Positions 1 through 4,992 of a stretch of 8,419 nt of DNA are shown here, one piece after another. The notes below the pieces were generated by a model. That model was not told the origin of the DNA, made no database searches, and worked only from the letters and a program-made list of their open reading frames with translations. Numbering within the stretch: the stretch's first letter is position 1; every line of letters begins with the position of its first letter. The position numbers were made by a program, and so were the translations under genes. Source of the DNA: Wenzhouxiangella sp. (lineage in GTDB: Bacteria > Pseudomonadota > Gammaproteobacteria > Xanthomonadales > Wenzhouxiangellaceae); contig JAASTB010000077.1 of assembly GCA_021767625.1 (NCBI GenBank), positions 1 through 8,419 on the forward strand, given 5' to 3'.

Positions 1-1409
1 GCCGATCGGAACACCCCGTCGACGGCATTGACCGGCCCTTCCACGCATTCGGTGAACAGCGTGCCCTCGGGGGTGACCACGCGCTCGGATTTGCGGCCGC
101 AGAACCACAACCTGCCCTCGGGGTCGCGCCAGCCCAGATCGCCCATGCGGTGCCAAATGCGCCCCTGCGCGTCGGTCATCTTGGCTTCGCGCGTCTGCTT
201 CTCGCGCTTCCAGTAGGTGTCGGTGACGGTCGGACCGGCCACGCAGATCTCGCCGATCTCGCCGTCGGGCATTTCCCCGGCGTACTCGGTCAGGTCGATC
301 GGCTCGTCGGAAATCGGAATGATGCGGACCTCGTTGGCCGCCAGCGGCCGGCCGACGCAGATGCCCTTGCCCGAGCGGTTGCCGTCGGACAATTCCCCGA
401 CGAGTTCCCGCCCGGACACGGTCGCAACGGGCAGGGCCTCGGTCGCGCCGTAGGGCGTGTGGATATCCGACCAGGGATCCAGCGCGCCGTGCATGCGCTC
501 GATCACGCTCGGCGGCACCGGCGCGCCGGCCGACAACGCGCGCTTCACGCCGGGAATCCGCAGCCGGTTGGCTTCGAGGTGCCGGCTGAGGGTGTTCATC
601 AGCGCCGGCGAGCCGAACAGGTTGGTCACGCCGTACTGCTCGATCAGGCTGACCAGCATGTCCGGGTCGGCCTTGGCCGGCTTGGTGAAGTCCATGATCG
701 GAATCACGGTGGTCATGCCCAGCGCCGGGTCGAACAGCGCGAAAGGCGGAAACGTCGGCAGGTCGACCTCGCCCGGCTGCATGTCGAAGGTCTCGCGCAT
801 CAATTCGACCTGGGCGGCAAACATGCGGTGGCGGTAGACCACGCCCTTGGGGATGCCGGTCGAGCCGGAGGTAAACAGGATGGCGGCCTCGTCATCGCCG
901 CCCACTTCGGGCGGCTGGAAGGTATCGACCCGGGCCGAAAGCAGGTCGGCATACCTCAGTCCGCGCCAGAAAGGTCGCGGCCCCACGGTGATCGTTTGCC
1001 GGATGCTGCCGCGAGCCCAGCCCAGGACGATGCGGGCGATCTGGGCGCGGGTAACGCCGATGAACACTTCCGGCTCGGCCTCGGCCAGGCAGGTCTTGAG
1101 GGGTTTGAGCCCGATGCCCGGATCGATCAGCACGGGCACGGCCCCGGCCTTGAACAGAGCGAAGAACAGGGCGAAGAATTCCAGCGAGGGCGGCACCATG
1201 AAGGCCACCCGCGTGCCCTTTTCGATACCGCGAGCCTGCAGGCCGGCGGCCAGGCGATCAGTCAGCTCGTTGAGCTCGGCGTAGCTCCAGCGTCGGTCGC
1301 TCCAGCCCTGCGAAGTGCGCTTGCGCGGCAGGATCAGCGCCGTCGTCTCCGGTTGCGCTTCGGCCTGGCGGGTCAGTGCGTGGGCGATGTTGATCGAATC
1401 GGTTGGCAT
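1..1409 (-). CDS. oleC: OleC, beta-lactone synthetase of olefin biosynthesis (C-terminus cut by window edge)
   Basis: This is an ANL-superfamily (AMP-forming) enzyme. OleC uses ATP to convert a 2-alkyl-3-hydroxy fatty acid into a cis-beta-lactone, the third step of long-chain olefin synthesis, and it works in a cytosolic complex with OleB and OleD. The gene reads from an ATG at 1409 and stays open to the edge, giving 469 complete codons where the family has roughly 550. Visible motifs are the phosphate-binding loop LFTSGSTGIPKGV (about residues 178-190), YGATEA (320-325, adenine/acyl site), and GDLG with Asp424 followed by GRKSERV (438-444), the ribose-binding and hinge region. The C-terminal subdomain with the A10 lysine lies off the window. 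The N-terminal stretch around FALFKAGAVPVLIDPGIG (84-100) is OleC-like rather than typical acyl-CoA ligase. No clear Shine-Dalgarno precedes the ATG; heptamer repeats sit there instead. Assignment to oleC rather than a generic ligase rests on those motifs plus adjacent oleB and oleA. Confidence 0.9.
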   Translation of the reverse strand, partial: MPTDSINIAHALTRQAEAQPETTALILPRKRTSQGWSDRRWSYAELNELTDRLAAGLQARGIEKGTRVAFMVPPSLEFFALFFALFKAGAVPVLIDPGIGLKPLKTCLAEAEPEVFIGVTRAQIARIVLGWARGSIRQTITVGPRPFWRGLRYADLLSARVDTFQPPEVGGDDEAAILFTSGSTGIPKGVVYRHRMFAAQVELMRETFDMQPGEVDLPTFPPFALFDPALGMTTVIPIMDFTKPAKADPDMLVSLIEQYGVTNLFGSPALMNTLSRHLEANRLRIPGVKRALSAGAPVPPSVIERMHGALDPWSDIHTPYGATEALPVATVSGRELVGELSDGNRSGKGICVGRPLAANEVRIIPISDEPIDLTEYAGEMPDGEIGEICVAGPTVTDTYWKREKQTREAKMTDAQGRIWHRMGDLGWRDPEGRLWFCGRKSERVVTPEGTLFTECVEGPVNAVDGVFRS

Positions 1410-1415
1410 GGAACC

Positions 1416-1438
1416 AGGTTTCAGGTTTCAGGTTTCAG
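1416..1438. repeat. Heptamer tandem repeat AGGTTTC x3 in the oleC leader
   Basis: Three perfect copies of AGGTTTC lie at 1416-1422, 1423-1429 and 1430-1436, with a partial fourth copy (AG) at 1437-1438. On the oleC strand they read as CTGAAAC-type units and end 6 bases before the oleC ATG, in the place where a ribosome binding site should be. The copies are exact. Their function is unknown. Confidence 0.9.
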
Positions 1439-1440
1439 AG

Positions 1441-1471
1441 ACTATACGGGGTTCCGGGTTCCGGCATTCAA
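1441..1471 (-). promoter_or_regulatory. Possible internal promoter for oleC
   Basis: On the minus strand a TTGAAT (complement of 1466-1471) is followed after 19 bases by TATAGT (complement of 1441-1446). The match is 4 of 6 and 5 of 6 to the sigma-70 boxes, with a slightly long spacer. The spacer itself consists largely of the GGTTCCG heptamers. A start about 7 bases downstream would give an oleC leader of roughly 25 bases made mostly of CTGAAAC repeats. The call rests on pattern alone and is weak, since oleC can also be read through from oleA. Confidence 0.3.
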
Positions 1472-1562
1472 TATGGCGACGACCTTCCCGCAAGAACCAG
1501 GTACCCGTCGTGATGGTTGTCGGCAACCGTCCCGATGCTCCAGCAAAGGCTCCGGAACCCCG
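1447..1562. repeat. Inverted repeat with heptamer units between oleB and oleC
   Basis: The oleB-oleC gap (1410-1574, 165 bp) holds no gene. It contains GGTTCCG twice in tandem (1450-1456, 1457-1463). It also contains an 11-bp perfect inverted repeat: CGGGGTTCCGG at 1447-1457 and its complement CCGGAACCCCG at 1552-1562, spaced 94 bases apart. The right arm continues as a near-tandem GAACCCC/GAACCC. The octamer GAACCAGG also occurs twice as a direct repeat (from 1411 and about 1494). The long loop makes a simple terminator unlikely, and there is no T-run. Confidence 0.75.
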
Positions 1563-1574
1563 AACCCTTTCATT

Positions 1575-2462
1575 TCAAGAACTCAGGAACGCTGCGATGC
1601 TTGGGACGACCCGCTCCGGGGCGTCTTCGAGGACGTAGTGGCCGGCGTCTTCGAGATATTCGACTTCGGCCTGCGGCCAGATCTCGCGCCACATGTCGAG
1701 CACACGGTCGTCGAATACGAAGTCCTTCGCGCCCCAGATGAACTTGATGGGCTTGTCGGCCAGACGATCGAGATGTTTTTCCGTTTCCGCCAGCACCGGC
1801 CAGGCGGCATCGGATTCCTTCAGCGGGATGTCCTGGACGAATCGCAGGGTGGCGAGCCGCCGGTCCGGGCTGCCGCGGTAGGGCGCGGTCAGGCCGCGCG
1901 CGACTTCGCGATCGAGCCTGTGCGCCGTGGCCAGTCGCGTCGCGAGGCCGGAGAAGGCGTTGAAGCGGTTGATCAGGAAGCCGCCGATGCCGGTGCGCGC
2001 GAACTTCAGCGCGAAAGGCAGCGGTTCGTCGGGCGGGATGGTGAAGGCCCAGGTGTTGAGCAGCACGATGCGGCGTACGCGCTCGGGATGCTGCACCGCC
2101 CAGGCCGTGGCGATCGCGCCGCCCCAGTCGTGCACCACCAAGTCGATTTCGCGCTCGGGCTCGACCTCGTCGAGCCAATGCCCGAAATCGGCAACGCGGC
2201 TGGCCATGGTGTAGTCGTAGGCCGACTCGTCGGGGCGGTCGGAAAGCCCCATCCCGACATGGTCGGGCGCCAGGCAGCGACAGTCGTCCTTGAGCGCCTC
2301 GATGACGTTGCGATAGTAGAACGACCAGGTGGGGTTGCCGTGCACCATGACCACCGGCTGCCCGGCCAGCGGCCCTTCGTCCACGTAGTGCATGCGGTGG
2401 CCGGCGGACTGGACATGGAAATTCGGCTCGAACGGAAAGAGCTTATCGGGAACCAGGGGCAT
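1575..2462 (-). CDS. oleB: OleB, beta-lactone decarboxylase (alpha/beta hydrolase)
   Basis: This 295-residue alpha/beta hydrolase of the haloalkane-dehalogenase type carries out the last step of olefin synthesis, decarboxylating the cis-beta-lactone to a cis-alkene plus CO2. The sequence shows the oxyanion-hole motif HGNPTW (41-46), the nucleophile elbow VVHDWGG with Asp112 as nucleophile, a likely acid in GAKDFVFDD (Asp247 or a neighbour), and the catalytic His275 in DAGHYVLED. An Asp rather than Ser nucleophile is the hallmark of dehalogenases and OleB. Sequence alone cannot fully separate the two, but its place between oleA and oleC decides for OleB. It is not fused to OleC as in some actinobacteria. 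The ATG at 2462 gives a full-length N-terminus. Only a weak AGG lies upstream, because the leader is occupied by repeats. It is transcribed with oleA, with a 94-bp gap upstream and a 165-bp gap to oleC. Confidence 0.9.
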   Translation of the reverse strand: MPLVPDKLFPFEPNFHVQSAGHRMHYVDEGPLAGQPVVMVHGNPTWSFYYRNVIEALKDDCRCLAPDHVGMGLSDRPDESAYDYTMASRVADFGHWLDEVEPEREIDLVVHDWGGAIATAWAVQHPERVRRIVLLNTWAFTIPPDEPLPFALKFARTGIGGFLINRFNAFSGLATRLATAHRLDREVARGLTAPYRGSPDRRLATLRFVQDIPLKESDAAWPVLAETEKHLDRLADKPIKFIWGAKDFVFDDRVLDMWREIWPQAEVEYLEDAGHYVLEDAPERVVPSIAAFLSS

Positions 2463-2491
2463 TCGATTGCCTATGTTGGCTGGTTCGCTCG

Positions 2492-2541
2492 TCGGCTGGT
2501 CGGCTGGTTAAGGCGACAACGAGCCAACCAGCCAACCAGTT
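2492..2541. repeat. Octamer tandem repeats forming a hairpin between oleA and oleB
   Basis: TCGGCTGG occurs twice in tandem (2492-2499, 2500-2507) and CCAACCAG twice in tandem (2524-2531, 2532-2539). The two pairs are nearly complementary. GGCTGGTT at 2502-2509 pairs perfectly with AACCAGCC at 2526-2533, and after one mismatch five more pairs follow, with a 16-base loop at 2510-2525. The element lies in the transcribed gap between the oleA stop and the oleB ATG. No T-run follows on either strand, so it is not an obvious intrinsic terminator. It could instead affect mRNA processing or relative oleA/oleB expression. Confidence 0.75.
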
Positions 2542-2556
2542 AACAAGCCAACTCGT

Positions 2557-3573
2557 TTACCAGATGACTTCCGCCATGCAGCAATTCAGACCCGAGCCGA
2601 TGCCCATCAGGGCGACCTTGTCGCCGCGCTGCACGCGGTTCTCGTCGACGATCTTGCTCAGCACCGTCGGGATGGAGGCCGGGCCGATATTGCCGAATTT
2701 CGGGAAGATGCGATAGACGCGTTCGGGCGCCACGCCGAAGGCGCGGATGAATGCCTCGGTGTGCACGCGCGAGACCTGGTGGATGACGACGTGATCGAGC
2801 TCGTTGGCCACCCAGCCCAGCACCTGGCGCGCCGTCGAGTAGGTGGCGCCGGCGAGCTTCATGCCTTCGCGAAGCAGGCTCTTGGTGTCGGTCCACATCT
2901 GGTGGTTCCAGCCGCGGCAGAGATTGTTGAATTCGGTGGCCGCACGCGAGACGCCGCCCTTGTACTGGTGACCGTCGGGCTCGAGATCGCCGCGCGACAT
3001 GATCATGGCGGCCGCCCCGCAACCGAGGGTCAGGCTGGCGAACTCGCTCTTGAACTGCTTGCGCGTGACCTTCGGCTCGAGCAGGCGGTTGATGGTGATC
3101 TCGTTGATTTCCCGGCTGTTCTCGGCATTGACGATCAGCGCGTAGTCGATCTCGCCGCGATCGAGCATGTGCGCGGCGATGTTCATGCCGTTGATGAACG
3201 CCAGGCAGGCGTTGCCCACGTCGAAGCTCTCGCAGGTGTTGGGCAGCTTGAGGTTGCCGTGCACCATGCAGGCCGTCGAGGGCTCGAGGAAGTCGCGCGA
3301 GACCGAAGTGTTGATCAGGATGCCGACCCGGTCCGGGTCGATGTCGGCGCGGGCCAGGGCCTTCTCGGCGGCCATTGTCGCTGCCTGGGAGGGCAGTACG
3401 CCTTCGTCCCAGAAACGGCGTTCCTCGATGCCGGCCAGGTCGATCAGCGGGTTGCCCCGCAGCCGCAGTTTCTTGAAGGTCGGCGCGAGCCGCTCGCGGA
3501 TTTCCTCGCTGGTTACCGTGTGTGGGGCATCCACCGAAGCCACCGACTTGATGACGACATTGTCAAACAGCAT
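2557..3573 (-). CDS. oleA: OleA, acyl-CoA:acyl-CoA Claisen condensing enzyme
   Basis: This thiolase-fold enzyme of 338 residues condenses two long-chain acyl-CoAs head to head to give a 2-alkyl-3-keto acid, the committed step of long-chain olefin synthesis in the cytosol. The nucleophile is Cys123 in VGNACLAF, with His265 in VIHQVSRVH, Asn295 in KFGNIGP and Glu97 in DFLEPSTA. As I recall the Xanthomonas campestris OleA numbering (Glu117, Cys143, His285, Asn315), all four sit exactly 20 residues lower here. That argues against a FabH housekeeping role, since FabH lacks the equivalent glutamate. The glycine-rich GIGSGLN near the C-terminus is typical of the family. The ATG at 3573 has an AGGA nine bases upstream. 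It is first in the minus-strand operon, and a consensus -10 box lies about 50 bases upstream. Confidence 0.95.
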   Translation of the reverse strand: MLFDNVVIKSVASVDAPHTVTSEEIRERLAPTFKKLRLRGNPLIDLAGIEERRFWDEGVLPSQAATMAAEKALARADIDPDRVGILINTSVSRDFLEPSTACMVHGNLKLPNTCESFDVGNACLAFINGMNIAAHMLDRGEIDYALIVNAENSREINEITINRLLEPKVTRKQFKSEFASLTLGCGAAAMIMSRGDLEPDGHQYKGGVSRAATEFNNLCRGWNHQMWTDTKSLLREGMKLAGATYSTARQVLGWVANELDHVVIHQVSRVHTEAFIRAFGVAPERVYRIFPKFGNIGPASIPTVLSKIVDENRVQRGDKVALMGIGSGLNCCMAEVIW

Positions 3574-3582
3574 GTATCTTTA

Positions 3583-3586
3583 TCCT
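3583..3586 (-). promoter_or_regulatory. Ribosome binding site of oleA
   Basis: AGGA on the minus strand lies nine bases before the oleA ATG at 3573. It is the only clear Shine-Dalgarno in the ole operon part of the window and supports this start. Confidence 0.6.
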
Positions 3587-3619
3587 GGCCGCGCTAATCG
3601 AGGCAGTTCGTTGAGTTAA

Positions 3620-3636
3620 CACGCTATTATAGCGTG
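3620..3636. promoter_or_regulatory. Symmetric divergent promoter and possible operator between oleA and the DUF1704 gene
   Basis: CACGCTATTATAGCGTG is a perfect inverted repeat with 8-bp arms around one central base (3628). On the minus strand it contains TATAAT (complement of 3626-3631), a full consensus -10 box pointing at oleA. On the plus strand it contains TATTAT (3625-3630), a 5-of-6 match pointing at the DUF1704 gene. The -35 regions are poor in both directions (for example GATTTC for oleA at 17-base spacing), which suggests an activator or an unusual promoter. Expected starts would give leaders of about 45 bases for oleA and under 30 for the other gene. The 8-bp arms could also bind a dimeric regulator. 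The palindrome is seen directly; its promoter role is inferred. Confidence 0.6.
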
Positions 3637-3664
3637 AAATGATGACCGGAAATCTTCACTGACC

Positions 3665-4990
3665 GTGTCCGCCTCCCGCCCCGTCACCAGGCGCATTACC
3701 GAAGCGGCCGCGGCCCTGCGCGAGGCCGAACAGCCGCTGCGCATCCTGGGACTTCTCGCCTGGCCCCTGTCTGTGCGCGAACGGTTTCTCGAGCGCGGCG
3801 GCCGGGAACTGCCTCGCATCGACTACCCCGACATCGACACCGCCGCGGTCGACGAGGCCCTGGCCCGAGCCCGGCCGCTGATCGCCGGCACGGGCCCGGC
3901 GCGCGAATGGTTCGAGCGCATCGCCGACCGCCTCGAAACGGCCGGCCGGATGATGAACGGTGTCGCCAGCGCCGCCTTCTTCGACGCCTCCAGGGAACTC
4001 TACGGCAGTCCGGGGGAGGCCCTGCCCGACTCCAGCGACAGCCCGCTTCAGCTGGCCAGGCGGCTACGGCGAATCATCGACGGGCTCAATCATCTCGACC
4101 TCGGGGCGCCCGACGATCCCAGCGCCACGGACCGCCAGGTGGCGCGCCGAATGCGCGCCGCGGTGACACGCTTTTTCGGCGCCGATGCACCCCCGGTCGA
4201 GATCGTCGAGGAGCTGTCGGCCAACGCCACGGCGGGCCCCGATCGCATCCGGATACGCGCCGGCGCGCGATTTACCGACCGCGACGTCGAGCAACTCGTC
4301 CACCACGAGGCGGGTATTCATGTCGCCACGGCACTCAACGGCCGCGCCCAGGAGGCGCTGCCGATCCTGGCATCGAGTCATCCGGGCACCACGCGAACCC
4401 AGGAGGGCCTGGCGGTGTTCGCCGAATTCATCACCGGGGGCATGGACGTCGACCGCCTCGGGCGCCTGGCCGATCGAGTGCTGGCCATCCAGATGGCCGT
4501 CGACGGCGCCGACTTCATCGAAGTCTACGACCGGTTCCTCGATCAGGGGCGCGCGGCCGCTGCCAGGCAATCGATGCCGCCGGGCGACGAGACGCTACAG
4601 CGCACGGCCTTTGAGCAGACCCGGCGCGTGTTCCGCGGCGGCGTCCTGACGGGGGGCGCCCCCTTTACCAAGGACGTGGTCTACCTCGACGGGCTGCTGC
4701 GCGTGCACGACTTCCTGCGATCGGTGGTGGCGGCCGGGCGCGCCGACGTGCTGCAACTGCTGTTCTGCGGAAAGATCTCCCTCAGCGACATCCCGGTGCT
4801 TTGCGAGCTGGCCGAGATGGGACTGCTGAGGGCACCGAAATTCCTGCCGCGTTGGGCCGCCGACCGCCGCTTCCTGGTCAGCTACCTGGCCTACTCGGGC
4901 TTCCTCGGTCGCGTGAGGATGGGTCGTGTCCACGAGCGCTATGCCGAGGTTCTGGCCACCGCTCCGGTAGCGCGCTTCTCCCGACAGTGA
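3665..4990 (+). CDS. DUF1704 / QEGLA-motif putative metallopeptidase (MATCAP-related)
   Basis: This 441-residue protein carries the HExxxH signature (LVHHEAGIH, with His214, Glu215 and His219) and, after a short spacer, the invariant QEGLA motif (246-250) followed by VFAEF. This is the pattern of the proteobacterial QEGLA family (DUF1704), which databases name 'flavohemoglobin expression-modulating'. The family includes eukaryotic MATCAP, a zinc carboxypeptidase that removes the C-terminal tyrosine of tubulin. By analogy His214 and His219 should bind zinc, Glu215 is catalytic, and Glu247 (or Glu254) is the third ligand. The C-terminal GAPFTKDVVYLDGLL is also family-typical. There is no signal peptide, so it is probably cytosolic. 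The bacterial substrate is unknown. The start is a GTG; the frame is closed by TGA at 3635, and no in-frame ATG exists before Met97. It is divergent from oleA and convergent with the sensor kinase. The usual partner genes I would expect for this family (ATP-grasp, N-formylglutamate amidohydrolase) are not adjacent. Confidence 0.88.
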   Translation: MSASRPVTRRITEAAAALREAEQPLRILGLLAWPLSVRERFLERGGRELPRIDYPDIDTAAVDEALARARPLIAGTGPAREWFERIADRLETAGRMMNGVASAAFFDASRELYGSPGEALPDSSDSPLQLARRLRRIIDGLNHLDLGAPDDPSATDRQVARRMRAAVTRFFGADAPPVEIVEELSANATAGPDRIRIRAGARFTDRDVEQLVHHEAGIHVATALNGRAQEALPILASSHPGTTRTQEGLAVFAEFITGGMDVDRLGRLADRVLAIQMAVDGADFIEVYDRFLDQGRAAAARQSMPPGDETLQRTAFEQTRRVFRGGVLTGGAPFTKDVVYLDGLLRVHDFLRSVVAAGRADVLQLLFCGKISLSDIPVLCELAEMGLLRAPKFLPRWAADRRFLVSYLAYSGFLGRVRMGRVHERYAEVLATAPVARFSRQ

Positions 4991-4992
4991 CT

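Noticed and set aside
1575..2462. Haloalkane dehalogenase
   Set aside because: The fold and the Asp nucleophile fit, but the position between oleA and oleC makes OleB far more likely.
2492..2541. CRISPR-like repeat array
   Set aside because: The units are 8 bp and directly abutting, with no spacers, so this is a tandem or inverted repeat and not a CRISPR array.
150..2543. A 797-codon open frame on the plus strand
   Set aside because: It lies antisense to oleC and oleB and crosses the gap between them. Its composition (rich in Arg, Gly, His and Val, no recognisable domain) is that of a high-GC shadow frame, while the minus-strand frames carry complete catalytic motifs.
2761..3597. A 278-codon plus-strand frame opposite oleA
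   Set aside because: It is antisense to a fully conserved OleA, with no recognisable motif and no ribosome binding site.
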